A stretch of 64,000 bases of DNA from Brachybacterium sp036311905. GTDB lineage: Bacteria; Actinomycetota; Actinomycetes; Actinomycetales; Dermabacteraceae. Location: positions 186,001 through 250,000 of the forward strand of contig NZ_JAZDCH010000025.1 in the NCBI RefSeq assembly GCF_036311905.1, given 5' to 3'. Both the position numbers and the translations under genes were made by a program. Under the pieces are notes generated by a model, which saw nothing but the letters and a program-made list of their open reading frames with translations, had not been told where the DNA came from and did no database searches. Of this stretch, positions 31,976-40,575 are shown in pieces (the stretch's first letter is position 1; each line of letters starts with the position of its first letter).

Positions 31976-33787
31976 ATGGCTCTCGTCCCTGATCGGCGGG
32001 CGCTGCGGCGCCTCGGCCACGACCTCGACCTGGTGATGACCGGGCTCGGCCTGACGCTGCTCGCCGCGATCATGCTGCTGCCCCTGGGCGCCGTCTCCGC
32101 CGCTCTCGCGGTGGTGTGGGTCGGCGTGGTGCTGCTCCCCGTCACCCTCGGGCTCGCGGCCATGATCGCCGGCTGGGACCGGGCCCGGCTGGTGCGCTGG
32201 GGGATCCGGGTGGCCCCGCCGGACTACCGGCCGCGTGGCAGCGGGGTGCGCGGACTGCTGCCCCTGCTCGGGGATCCGCGACGCTGGCTGGACCTCGCCT
32301 TCGAGGCGCTGATCGCGCTGCCGGTGCGGGCCGCTACCGCGGGCGCGGCGGTCGCCTGGGCGGGCGCGGCGCTCGGCGGGCTCACCTTCTGGGCCTGGGG
32401 ACGGGCGCTGCCCGCCGCGCCCCTGCCGCTCGGCGGGCAGTGGGCGGTGGCGCTCGCCCTCGGGATCGTCCTCGCCCTCTCCTTCCCCGCGGTCGTGCAT
32501 CAGCTGGCCCGGCTCGACGTGCTGGTGACGGTGCCGCTGCTGGGTGGGGAGGAGCCCGGCTCCCGTCCGGCCCCCGGTCCTCGCTCCGCCGCCCCCGGTC
32601 CGGCGACGGTCCTCCACGAGGAGGCGTGGACCCGGATGACGGTGGCCTTCCTGGGGGTCGTGCTGCTGGCCGTCGGCTGGCCGGTCACCGCCGCGCTGTA
32701 CGACGTGCATCCGGCGCTCGCCATGCTCGTCGCGGTCGCGGCGTCCGCGGCGCCGCTGGTCGCCGTCGGCCGACCCCGCGAGGGGCTCGCCCTGTCGGTC
32801 CTCGTGGCGGCGGGAACGATGCTCGTCACCGCTCCCGCCCAGGCCCTCGAGCCGTGGCCCTGGGCGGTCACGGCGCTGATCGCGCACTGCCTCGTGCTGG
32901 CGGTCCTCGCCGTGCTGCACCGCTGGTACTGGTCGCTCGCCGGGTGGTCGGCGGGGGCGGTGCTCACGCTCCTCGCCCTCGTCGGGACCCTGCCGGTCGA
33001 ACTGCCGGGACCGGTGCTGCGGCAGGTCTCGACCAATGCCGTGGTGCAGGTCGCGATCAGCGGAGCGGTCGTGCTGCTGGGCCTCACGGTCCGCCAGCTG
33101 GTGCTGGTCAGCGAGCGGGTCGAGGAGGCGCAGACCGTCACCGCGGAGGAGATGCGGCGCCGCATCGAGCTCGAGGAGCGCCACCGCATCGCCCGCGAGC
33201 TGCACGACGTGGTCGCGCACTCGATGTCGGTCATCACGGTGCAGGCGGGCACCGCTCGCTTCCGCCTCGGCGGTCTAGACGCCCGCACCGAGCAGGAGTT
33301 CGAGGACATCGCCGCCTCCTCCCGTCAGGCCCTCGCCGAGATGCGCGCCCTGCTCGCGACCCTGCGCACCGACGAGGGCCCCGAGGACCTGCCCCAGCCG
33401 GGCCTCGCGGACCTCCCGGAGCTGATCGACGCGAGCCGGGCGACAGGGGCGCGGATCGACGCCGAGCTGGACCCGGTCGAGGTCCCGCCGACGGTGGGTC
33501 TGACCGCCTTCCGCGTGGTGCAGGAGGCGCTCTCCAATGCGCTGCGCCATGCCCGGGGCGCCCCGATCACGGTGCGCGTCACCGCCGGGGACGGTGCGCT
33601 CGCGGTCCACGTCGGCAACGACGCCCCGCGGGCCGATCACGCCCCGATCCCGGGATCGGGGCTGGGACTGGACGGGGCGCGGCAGCGGGTCGCGGCGCTC
33701 GGCGGCACCTTCGCGGCGGGACCGCGGGAGGACGGCGGCTTCACGGTCCGGGCCCTGATCCCGATCGCCGACCCCCTACCCCGGTAG
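31976..33787 (+). CDS. NarL-family sensor histidine kinase
   Basis: A 603-residue membrane kinase. The N-terminal 370 residues contain about ten hydrophobic segments in two groups: a 'putative sensor'-like first part (VMTGLGLTLLAAIMLLPLG, WVGVVLLPVTLGLAAMIAG and others) and a second cluster (about 215-370) of the kind found in NarL kinases with a multi-helix sensor. HisKA_3 is ERHRIARELHDVVAHSMSV with His410. The ATPase domain has EALSNALRHARG and GSGLGLDGARQRVAALGG. A GGGAGG site is well placed before ATG. The regulator is divergent and a fatty acid desaturase follows on the same strand. Confidence 0.92.
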   Translation: MALVPDRRALRRLGHDLDLVMTGLGLTLLAAIMLLPLGAVSAALAVVWVGVVLLPVTLGLAAMIAGWDRARLVRWGIRVAPPDYRPRGSGVRGLLPLLGDPRRWLDLAFEALIALPVRAATAGAAVAWAGAALGGLTFWAWGRALPAAPLPLGGQWAVALALGIVLALSFPAVVHQLARLDVLVTVPLLGGEEPGSRPAPGPRSAAPGPATVLHEEAWTRMTVAFLGVVLLAVGWPVTAALYDVHPALAMLVAVAASAAPLVAVGRPREGLALSVLVAAGTMLVTAPAQALEPWPWAVTALIAHCLVLAVLAVLHRWYWSLAGWSAGAVLTLLALVGTLPVELPGPVLRQVSTNAVVQVAISGAVVLLGLTVRQLVLVSERVEEAQTVTAEEMRRRIELEERHRIARELHDVVAHSMSVITVQAGTARFRLGGLDARTEQEFEDIAASSRQALAEMRALLATLRTDEGPEDLPQPGLADLPELIDASRATGARIDAELDPVEVPPTVGLTAFRVVQEALSNALRHARGAPITVRVTAGDGALAVHVGNDAPRADHAPIPGSGLGLDGARQRVAALGGTFAAGPREDGGFTVRALIPIADPLPR

Positions 33788-33792
33788 GGGGT
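33771..33792. promoter_or_regulatory. Perfect 10-base-arm palindrome before the desaturase, candidate response-regulator site
   Basis: ACCCCCTACC (33771-33780) and GGTAGGGGGT (33783-33792) are exact reverse complements around a 2-base centre. The site overlaps the kinase stop codon and is centred about 68 bases upstream of the predicted desaturase transcription start, a typical activator position. A 2-base loop makes an RNA terminator unlikely. The binding protein is not proven; the adjacent response regulator is the best candidate. Confidence 0.6.
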
Positions 33793-33837
33793 GCAGTTTC
33801 GCTCCCGCGGGTGACGCGCACGGGGCGACCACCTCCT

Positions 33838-33843
33838 TAGTGT
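33838..33843 (+). promoter_or_regulatory. -10 element of the desaturase gene
   Basis: TAGTGT ends 7 bases before ATG 33851, consistent with a leaderless message. There is no good -35 hexamer, as expected when an activator is needed. Confidence 0.45.
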
Positions 33844-33850
33844 CGCGGCC

Positions 33851-34945
33851 ATGACCGCTCTCGACACGCTGCCGGAGCCGACGCCCGGCACCCCCTCCCG
33901 GCCCCGGGCCGCCGCCAACCGCGACTACTTCGAGCTCACCGAGCGGGTGAAGGCCGCGGGCCTGATGGGGCGCGACGTGCGCACCTACGTGCTGCGCACC
34001 GCCCTGCTCACCGTGGTCCTCGCCGCCGGGATCGCCGGCATGGCGCTGATCCCCGACTCCCCCTGGCTGCTGCTGCTCGGCGCCGGCTTCGGCGTGCTCT
34101 TCACCCAGTTCGCCTTCCTCGCGCACGACGGAGCGCACCAGCAGGTGTTCGCCTCCGGCCGCCGCAACCAGTGGTTCGCGCGGATCATCGGCAACCTCGT
34201 GGTGGGCCTGAGCGTCGCCTGGTGGAACCGCAAGCACGGCAAGCACCACGCCCACCCGAACACCATCGGCAAGGACGGCGACATCTCCGGCGGGGTGCTC
34301 GTGTTCGTCCCCGGCGACGAGCAGGGCCGGTCCGGGTTCATGGCCTGGCTGGCGAAGCGCCAGGGATGGGCCTTCCTGCCCCTGCTGAGCCTGTTCGCCT
34401 TCGTGCTCCACTACGAGGCGATCTCCAGCGTCGTCCGCGACACCAGGATGAAGCACCGCCTCGCCGAGGCGGTGCTCTGCGGGATCCGGATCCTCGGCTT
34501 CCCCGTGCTGGCCTTCGCGACCATGTCCCCGGGATGGGCGGTGGGCTTCCTCGCGGTGCAGCTGGCCGTCTTCGGCATCACCATGGGCGGCTCCTTCGCC
34601 CCGAACCACAAGGGCATGCCGATCCTGCCTGAGGATCTCGAGGTCGACTTCCTGCGCCGCCAGGTGCTCACCTCCCGCAACATCACCGGCGGGCGGCTGA
34701 TGACCTGGGCGATGGGCGGGCTCGACCTGCAGATCGAGCACCACCTGTTCCCGCGCATGCCGTCCGGACATCTGCGCAAGGTGCGGCCACTGGTCAAGGA
34801 GTTCTGCGCCGAGAAGGGCATCGTCTACACCGAGACGTCCCTGCTTCGCTCCTACATCATCGTCATCAAGTACCTCAACCGGGTGGGGCTCGGCTACGCC
34901 GACCCGATGGACTGCCCGGTCGCGGCCCAGCTGCGACGGGCCTGA
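33851..34945 (+). CDS. Membrane fatty acid / acyl-CoA desaturase
   Basis: A 364-residue desaturase with the three histidine clusters that hold the di-iron centre: HDGAH (92-96), HGKHH (129-133) and QIEHH (294-298). Hydrophobic segments lie between them (ALLTVVLAAGIAGMALI, LLLLGAGFGVLFTQFAFL, and further segments about 175-245). QxxHH as third box groups it with front-end/linoleoyl-CoA-like and mycobacterial DesA3-like enzymes acting on acyl-CoA or phospholipid acyl chains with electrons from a reductase, which is not adjacent. It sits after a two-component system, an arrangement like Bacillus des-desK-desR. Confidence 0.9.
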   Translation: MTALDTLPEPTPGTPSRPRAAANRDYFELTERVKAAGLMGRDVRTYVLRTALLTVVLAAGIAGMALIPDSPWLLLLGAGFGVLFTQFAFLAHDGAHQQVFASGRRNQWFARIIGNLVVGLSVAWWNRKHGKHHAHPNTIGKDGDISGGVLVFVPGDEQGRSGFMAWLAKRQGWAFLPLLSLFAFVLHYEAISSVVRDTRMKHRLAEAVLCGIRILGFPVLAFATMSPGWAVGFLAVQLAVFGITMGGSFAPNHKGMPILPEDLEVDFLRRQVLTSRNITGGRLMTWAMGGLDLQIEHHLFPRMPSGHLRKVRPLVKEFCAEKGIVYTETSLLRSYIIVIKYLNRVGLGYADPMDCPVAAQLRRA

Positions 34946-35016
34946 ACCGGTCCGTCCGAGCGGCGCGTCCGCGGCACCGGGACCGGCGCGCCTGACGCCC
35001 CGCTCCCCGGGAGGCG

Positions 35017-35033
35017 GTATGGTCGCCCCATAC
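35017..35033. promoter_or_regulatory. Inverted repeat in the gap before the DUF402 gene
   Basis: GTATGG (35017-35022) and CCATAC (35028-35033) form a perfect 6-base inverted repeat with a 5-base centre, and the left arm includes a TATGGT -10-like hexamer. The rest of the 177-base gap (34946-35122) shows nothing I can name. Confidence 0.3.
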
Positions 35034-35122
35034 GCCTACCCCTTCACGGGCAGCGCAGCCCCGGCCCGGTGGCCGGTCGGTACGGGGCGTCCGTGGAGGC
35101 CGATCCGGCCGGGACCCCCACC

Positions 35123-35776
35123 ATGTCTTCCACCCCGCGCTGGTCGCCCGGCGACCAGGTGACCTGGACCTACTACACCCCTCAGCACCCCACGCGCACC
35201 GTGCGCCCCGGCACCGTCGTGCTCGACGACGACCGCGGCGTGGTGGTGTGGATCGCCCCCGGCACCGAGGTGCTGCTGCCCGTGCTGCAGTCCGGGGCGG
35301 CGTTGCGCCGCGCCGGCGACGAGGGCATGTTCACCGCCCCCCGCGTGCAGTCCAAGCAGCTGTGGACCGGCAACGGCATCCTCATGATCGGCCTGCCCGA
35401 CACCCCGTACTCGGTGTGGCTGTTCTACAAGGACGACGGCTCGCTCGGCTGCTACTACGTGAACCTCGAGACGCCCTACGAGCGCACCGAGGAGGGCATC
35501 CGCACCCGCGACCTCGTGCTGGACCTCGTGGTGCTGCCCCGCCGGGACTGGCACTACAAGGACGAGGACGAGCTCGAGGGCGCCGAGCGCACCGGCTACT
35601 TCTCCGCCGAGGAGGTCTCGGGGATCCGCGAGGCGGGTCGCCTCGCCGAGCGGCACATCGCCGACTGGGCCTACCCCTTCTCCGCCGGCTACGAGTACTT
35701 CTTCCCGGACCCGTCCTGGCCCCTGCCCACCCTCCCCGAGCACTACACCTGGGAGCTGGACCTCACCCGGCGGTGA
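35123..35776 (+). CDS. DUF402 domain protein
   Basis: A 217-residue protein of the DUF402/FomD-like family. Visible family features are YSVWLFYKDDGSLGCYYVNLETPYERTEEG and RDLVLDLVVLPRRDWHYKDEDEL, with the Asp/Glu cluster that coordinates metal in FomD-type and Ntdp-type nucleoside phosphate hydrolases. The first 60 residues (WSPGDQVTWTYYTP) are a small barrel. A likely role is hydrolysis of a nucleotide or nucleotidyl compound, but the substrate is unknown. I chose ATG 35123; a GTG at 35069 is possible. Confidence 0.82.
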   Translation: MSSTPRWSPGDQVTWTYYTPQHPTRTVRPGTVVLDDDRGVVVWIAPGTEVLLPVLQSGAALRRAGDEGMFTAPRVQSKQLWTGNGILMIGLPDTPYSVWLFYKDDGSLGCYYVNLETPYERTEEGIRTRDLVLDLVVLPRRDWHYKDEDELEGAERTGYFSAEEVSGIREAGRLAERHIADWAYPFSAGYEYFFPDPSWPLPTLPEHYTWELDLTRR

Positions 35777-35843
35777 GCTCGAGGGCCGGGAGTCCGCTCC
35801 GACGGCCCCAGGTGACCCCCCGGTCAGTGGCAGGATGGTCACC

Positions 35844-38393
35844 ATGTCCTCCGAGAACCTCACCCGCGACGAGGCCCGCAGCCGCGCCTCGTTCCTCAGC
35901 ACCGACTCCTACGAGATCCGCCTGGACCTCACCACCGACGAGCGGACCTTCCTCACCGAGACCACGCTCCGCTTCCGCTCCTCGTCCACCGAGGAGACCT
36001 TCCTCGACCTGATCGCCGAGGAGGTGACCGAGATCGAGCTCAACGGCGAGCTGCTCGAGGACCCCGCCTCCCGCTTCGACGGCGCCCGGGTGCACCTGCC
36101 GGCCGTGCGCGAGGGCGAGAACACCGTGCGCATCCTCGCCGAGGGGCGCTACATGAACACCGGCGAGGGCCTGCACCGCTTCGTGGACCCGGTCGACGAG
36201 GAGGTGTACCTCTACACCCAGTTCGAGGTCTCCGACGCGCGGCGCATGTTCGCCTGCTTCGAGCAGCCCGACCTCAAGGCGACCTTCGCGCTGACCGTGA
36301 CCGCCCCCGCCCACTGGCGGGTGATCTCCAACGCCCCCACCCCCGTCCCGACGCCCGGCGCCGAGGACACCGCGACCTGGGCCTTCGATCCCACGGAGCG
36401 GATGTCCACCTATCTGGTCGCGCTCATCGCCGGCGACTACCGCGGCGGCGAGGGCGCAGTCACCACCCGCGACGGGCGCACCATCCCGATGGGCGTCTTC
36501 GCCCGCGCCTCGCTCGCCGAGCACGTCGACGCGGACTACGTCATCGACGTGACCCGTCGCGGCATCGAGTTCTACGAGGAGGCCTTCGACCAGGACTTCC
36601 CGTTCCGCAAGTACGACCAGGTGTTCGTGCCGGAGTACAACATGGGCGCGATGGAGAACCCCGGCGCCGTCACCTACGTCGAGTCCTACGTGTTCCGCTC
36701 CGAGGTGTCCGACGCGATCCGCGAGCGGCGCGACCTCACGATCCTGCACGAGCTCGCGCACATGTGGTTCGGCGACCTCGTCACGATGCGCTGGTGGGAC
36801 GACCTGTGGCTGAACGAGTCCTTCGCCGAGTACGCCTCGACCCTCGCCTCGGCCGAGGCGACCGACTGGACCGACTCCTGGACCACCTTCGCCGTCTCCG
36901 AGAAGGGCTGGGCCTACCGCCAGGACCAGCTGCCCTCGACCCACCCGATCGTCGCCGACATGGTCGACCTCGAGGCGGTCGAGACGAACTTCGACGGCAT
37001 CACCTACGCCAAGGGCGCCTCGGTGCTGCGCCAGCTCGTCGCCTATGTGGGCCGCGAGGAGTTCTTCGCGGGCGTCCGCGCCTACTTCGCGAAGCACGCG
37101 TGGGGCAACACCGAGCTGCGCGATCTGCTCGTCGAGCTCGAGGCGACCTCCGGCCGCGACCTCACCTCCTGGTCGGCGCTGTGGCTGCAGACCGCCGGGG
37201 TGAACACCCTCTCCCCCGTCCTCGAGCAGGACGCCGACGGCACCCTCACCCGCTTCGCGATCGCGCAGACCGCCCCCGCGGAGCACCCCACCCTGCGCCC
37301 GCACCGCCTGCAGGTGGGCGGCTTCTCGCTCACGGGCGGCCGGCTCGAGCGCACCGAGAGCGTCGAGCTCGACGTCGACGGCGCCCTCACGGAGGTGCCC
37401 GCCCTCGTCGGGAAGCGCGCCGACCTGTGGCTCGTGAACGACGGCGACCTCGCCTACGCGAAGGTGCGCCTGGATCCCGCGTCCCTCACCGTCGCGATGG
37501 AGCACCTGCGCGACCTCGCGGACCCGCTGGCCCGCACCCTGCTGTGGTCCGCCGCCTGGGACATGGTGCGCGACGGCGAGCTGCCGAGCCGCCGCTTCCA
37601 GCAGCTCGTGCTCGCGAACCTCACGGGCGAGCAGTCCTCCTCCGTGATCCGCACCCTGCTGCAGCAGCTCGAGTCCGTCGCCGGCCCGTACGCCGCCGCG
37701 GCGGACCGCGCCGAGCGCACCGCCGCCGCGGCGTCCGCCCTGTGGGAGCTCACGGAACAGGCCGAGGCCGGGTCCGACACGCAGCTGCAGTGCCTCGAGG
37801 CGTTCGCGCGCCTCGCGAGCACCGACCCGCACCGGGAGATCCTCGCCGGTCTGCTCGCCGGCGAGCGCACCCTCCCCGGCCGCAGCATCGATACCGACCT
37901 GCGCTGGAAGCTCGTCATCGCGCTCACGGCCCTCGGCGGCCTCGACGACGCGGGGATCGACGCGGTCCTCGCGACCGACGACACGCAGTCGGGCCGCAAG
38001 TCCGCCCTCACGGCGCGGGCCGCCCGCCCGACCGCCGCGGCGAAGGCCGAGGCGTGGCGGACCACGATGGAGCAGGACGAGCTCGCCAACGAGTCGGTCA
38101 CGGCCGTCGTGCTCGGCTTCCGTCGCACGGCCGACGAGTCGCTGGTCGCGCCGTACCGTCGGCGCTACTTCGCGGCGCTGCGCCAGATCTGGGCGGAGCG
38201 CAGCAACGAGATCGCGAACCGGCTCGCGCAGGGCTACTTCCCCTCCGAGTTCGGCGGTCAGACGGTGCTGGACGACGCCGACTCGTGGCTCGAGGAGAAC
38301 GAGGACGCGCCCTTCGGCCTGCGCCGCATCGTCGTCGAGGGCCGCGACACCGTCGCCCGTCAGGAGCGGGTCCGCGCCGCCGACCGCGACTGA
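35844..38393 (+). CDS. pepN: Aminopeptidase N (M1 family)
   Basis: An 849-residue M1 aminopeptidase of actinobacterial PepN length. The exopeptidase motif GAMEN is in YNMGAMENPGAVTY, and the zinc site is HELAHMWFGDLVTMRWWDDLWLNESFAEY (HExxH with His302, third ligand Glu about 325). The C-terminal 350 residues are the helical ERAP1-like domain. It releases N-terminal residues from peptides in the cytoplasm. I chose ATG 35844 because CAGGAT ends 7 bases before it; ATG 35835 overlaps that hexamer. A strong hairpin follows the stop. Confidence 0.96.
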   Translation: MSSENLTRDEARSRASFLSTDSYEIRLDLTTDERTFLTETTLRFRSSSTEETFLDLIAEEVTEIELNGELLEDPASRFDGARVHLPAVREGENTVRILAEGRYMNTGEGLHRFVDPVDEEVYLYTQFEVSDARRMFACFEQPDLKATFALTVTAPAHWRVISNAPTPVPTPGAEDTATWAFDPTERMSTYLVALIAGDYRGGEGAVTTRDGRTIPMGVFARASLAEHVDADYVIDVTRRGIEFYEEAFDQDFPFRKYDQVFVPEYNMGAMENPGAVTYVESYVFRSEVSDAIRERRDLTILHELAHMWFGDLVTMRWWDDLWLNESFAEYASTLASAEATDWTDSWTTFAVSEKGWAYRQDQLPSTHPIVADMVDLEAVETNFDGITYAKGASVLRQLVAYVGREEFFAGVRAYFAKHAWGNTELRDLLVELEATSGRDLTSWSALWLQTAGVNTLSPVLEQDADGTLTRFAIAQTAPAEHPTLRPHRLQVGGFSLTGGRLERTESVELDVDGALTEVPALVGKRADLWLVNDGDLAYAKVRLDPASLTVAMEHLRDLADPLARTLLWSAAWDMVRDGELPSRRFQQLVLANLTGEQSSSVIRTLLQQLESVAGPYAAAADRAERTAAAASALWELTEQAEAGSDTQLQCLEAFARLASTDPHREILAGLLAGERTLPGRSIDTDLRWKLVIALTALGGLDDAGIDAVLATDDTQSGRKSALTARAARPTAAAKAEAWRTTMEQDELANESVTAVVLGFRRTADESLVAPYRRRYFAALRQIWAERSNEIANRLAQGYFPSEFGGQTVLDDADSWLEENEDAPFGLRRIVVEGRDTVARQERVRAADRD

Positions 38394-38408
38394 GCACCCG
38401 CACCCCGC

Positions 38409-38455
38409 AGGCCCGCCCCGCATCGTGAGCAGTCGCACGGCGCCGGGGCGGGCCT
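38409..38455 (+). terminator. Long hairpin after pepN
   Basis: AGGCCCGCCCCG (38409-38420) and CGGGGCGGGCCT (38444-38455) pair perfectly over 12 bases with a 23-base loop, starting 16 bases after the pepN stop. No U-tract follows, which is common for GC-rich actinobacterial hairpins. Confidence 0.65.
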
Positions 38456-38497
38456 CCGTCACGGACAGCGGCCAGGGGCGGACGTTACCGTGGCGGC

Positions 38498-39439
38498 ATG
38501 CCTGATCTGACCCCGCTGCTCTCCGCCCCGAGCGCCGACGAGGCGCTGAACGTCATGGACTCGCTGCTGCGCTGGCTGCTCACCAGCGGCGTGCGGATCG
38601 TCGTGGTGCTGGTCGCCGCGGCCATCATCAGCGGCGTCGTGGCATGGCTGCTGCGCCGCTTCTTCCGCACCATGGCGGACTCGTCGACGAAGCTGTCCTC
38701 GGTGACCGGCGCCGTCGTCCGGCGCGACGCCCGTGCGCAGAAGGCCGCGCAGGCCCGTCGGGAGCAGCGCGCCGAGACCCTCTCGAACGTCGCGATCAAC
38801 GTGGCCCGGATGGTGATCTGGGCGGTCGCCCTGGTGATGGTCCTGTCGGAGCTGGGCGTCAACATCGCCCCGGTCATCGCCTCGCTCGGCGTGATCGGCC
38901 TCGCCGCCGGCATCGGCGCGCAGACCATCATCAAGGACGTCGTCGCGGGCATCGTGATGCTCTTCGAGGACATCGTCGCGGTCGGCGACTACGTGGATCT
39001 CGAGTACGCCGAGGGCACCGTCGAGGGGATCAACCTGCGCGTCACGCAGGTGCGCGGCATCGACGGCGCCCTGTGGACGGTCCGCAACGGCGAGATCATC
39101 CGCATCGGCAACCGGTCCCGCGGCTTCTCCAACGCCGTGGTCACCCTGGACATCGACGCCGGCGCCGACGACGAGCAGGTCACCGCCGTGCTCGAGCAGG
39201 TCACCGCCGAGCTCGCGGCCGACGAGACGTGGAAGCCCGTGATCCTGGGCCCCGCAGACGTCTCCGGCATGCTGGGCGTGGACGGCACCCGCTACCAGCG
39301 CCGGGTGATCATCCAGACCGCCCCCGGCGAGCAGTGGGCGCTCGAGCGGGAGCTGCGCGGCCGGATCCGCACCGCCTTCGCGAGCGCCGACATCGCCTTC
39401 GCGGTGCCCCGCTTCGTGGACGCCGTCAAGCCCGCCTGA
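38498..39439 (+). CDS. MscS family mechanosensitive channel
   Basis: A 313-residue channel with transmembrane segments at about 30-50 (GVRIVVVLVAAAIISGVVAWLL), 95-115 (VARMVIWAVALVMVLSELGV) and the pore-lining helix VIASLGVIGLAAGIGAQTIIKDVVAGIVML, followed by the MscS beta domain (VGDYVDLEYAEGTVEGINLRVTQVRGIDGALWTVRNGEIIRIGNRSRG). It should open on membrane tension during osmotic downshock. TACCGT (38486-38491) ends 6 bases before the ATG. The next gene (haemoglobin) has its own ribosome site 90 bases later. Confidence 0.95.
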   Translation: MPDLTPLLSAPSADEALNVMDSLLRWLLTSGVRIVVVLVAAAIISGVVAWLLRRFFRTMADSSTKLSSVTGAVVRRDARAQKAAQARREQRAETLSNVAINVARMVIWAVALVMVLSELGVNIAPVIASLGVIGLAAGIGAQTIIKDVVAGIVMLFEDIVAVGDYVDLEYAEGTVEGINLRVTQVRGIDGALWTVRNGEIIRIGNRSRGFSNAVVTLDIDAGADDEQVTAVLEQVTAELAADETWKPVILGPADVSGMLGVDGTRYQRRVIIQTAPGEQWALERELRGRIRTAFASADIAFAVPRFVDAVKPA

Positions 39440-39528
39440 TCGCTTCCACCCGCCCCGACCCGTATCGTCCCGTCCCGTTTCGTGTCATCTCGTCCCGCAT
39501 CGTCACCCCAGAGTCCCGGAGGACCCCC

Positions 39529-39972
39529 ATGACCGGAGATCCCGCAGCACAGATCAGCTTCTACGAGGCGGTGGGCGGCGAGCCCACCTTCCTCGCCCTC
39601 GTGGACCGCTTCTACGCGGGCGTCGCGGAGGATCCGCTGCTGCGGCCGATGTACCCCGAGGAGGACCTCACCGGGGCGAAGCACCGCCTGGCGACCTTCC
39701 TCGCCCAGTACTGGGGCGGTCCGAAGACCTACGGCGCCGAGCGCGGCCACCCCCGGCTGCGGATCCGCCACGGGGTCTTCCCCGTCTCCCCCACGGCCCG
39801 CGACGCGTGGCTCGGGCACATGCGCGACGCGGTCGACTCCCTCGAGCTCGCGCCCCTGCATCGCGAGACCCTGTGGGACTACCTCGAACGGGCCGCGCAC
39901 TCCCTGGTCAACACGGTCGACGGCGGCCGGGCGCCGATGGCGGGTCAGACCGTCCCCGATCAGCTCTCCTGA
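39529..39972 (+). CDS. glbO: Group II truncated haemoglobin
   Basis: A 147-residue 2-on-2 globin: FYEAVGGEPTFLALVDRFYAGV at the start (B10 Tyr in RFYAGV), the CD region with YWGGPKTYGAERGHPRLRIRH, proximal His81 in RIRHGVFPV and the Trp of group II proteins in DAWLGHM. Group II proteins bind oxygen tightly and take part in oxygen, nitric oxide or peroxide chemistry. GGAGG precedes ATG 39529. The gap upstream (39440-39528) has several CGTCCCG/CGTNTCGTC short repeats but no other feature. Confidence 0.95.
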   Translation: MTGDPAAQISFYEAVGGEPTFLALVDRFYAGVAEDPLLRPMYPEEDLTGAKHRLATFLAQYWGGPKTYGAERGHPRLRIRHGVFPVSPTARDAWLGHMRDAVDSLELAPLHRETLWDYLERAAHSLVNTVDGGRAPMAGQTVPDQLS

Positions 39973-40027
39973 CCCGTCGGGGGCTCGACTCCCTCGGCCA
40001 CCGGGCCGGCGGCCGCTCATGCCGCGC

Positions 40028-40543
40028 TCAGTCGCGGAAGACGAGCCCCTCGCCGGTGAAGGGCGCGAGGCGTTCGCGAGAGTCCGCATCGAGCCGCACC
40101 GGCCGGCCGCTGACCGCGTCGACCATCACCACGACGGTGCGGGCCCGCGCGTAGGGCGAGGTGCCGCCCGGATCGTCGCGGGTGAGCACGAGGTAGTCGA
40201 CCGCGATCGACGCCCCGCCGAGGCGGGAGATCCACAGGCGCACCACGGCTCCGTCGCGCCGGTGCCCGAGCATGCGCGTGTACACGATGCGCTGCGAGGC
40301 GATCACCGTGGAGACCGGCGCATCGGTGCCGCCGCCCGGGAGCGGGGCGATCGCCGCCGGGGCGCCCAGGGCGATCTGCTCGGCGGGCGCGAGCCAGAAG
40401 GCCGCGATGCGGGCCTCCTCGAGCAGGCGCACCATCGCGGCGTTGTTCACGTGCCCGTAGGCGTCCAGATCGGTCCAGCGGACGGGGACGGTGACGTCCA
40501 CGGCGGTGTCGGGGGCGGCGGGGGCCGCAGCGGAGGAAGCCAT
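40028..40543 (-). CDS. Acyl-CoA thioesterase (4HBT hotdog fold)
   Basis: A 171-residue single-hotdog thioesterase: VPVRWTDLDAYGHVNNAAMVRLLEEARIAAFW carries the catalytic Asp and the HVNNA helix start, and RLWISRLGGASIAVDYLVL is the central strand pair. Family members hydrolyse acyl-CoA, often medium or long chain. I use ATG 40543 because TACGAT on the minus strand (40551-40556) ends 7 bases before it; an ATG at 40552 overlaps that hexamer. It is divergent from the tesB-like gene with mirror promoters. Confidence 0.88.
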   Translation of the reverse strand: MASSAAAPAAPDTAVDVTVPVRWTDLDAYGHVNNAAMVRLLEEARIAAFWLAPAEQIALGAPAAIAPLPGGGTDAPVSTVIASQRIVYTRMLGHRRDGAVVRLWISRLGGASIAVDYLVLTRDDPGGTSPYARARTVVVMVDAVSGRPVRLDADSRERLAPFTGEGLVFRD

Positions 40544-40550
40544 GCCGTCC

Positions 40551-40569
40551 ATCGTATGACCAGTACGAT
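40551..40569. promoter_or_regulatory. Mirrored -10 hexamers of the two thioesterase genes
   Basis: TACGAT occurs on the minus strand at 40551-40556 and on the plus strand at 40564-40569, forming an inverted repeat with a 7-base centre. Each ends 6-7 bases before the start codon of its gene. The -35 region of each promoter would fall on the start region of the other gene, so polymerase binding at one should exclude the other. Confidence 0.45.
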
Positions 40570-40575
40570 CGGCCC

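Noticed and set aside
33771..33792. Intrinsic terminator after the histidine kinase
   Set aside because: The loop would be two bases and no U-tract follows, so a DNA-binding palindrome is more likely.
35763..38462. An 899-residue open frame antisense to pepN
   Set aside because: The composition is a typical antisense shadow of a GC-rich gene, while the plus strand carries all M1 peptidase motifs.
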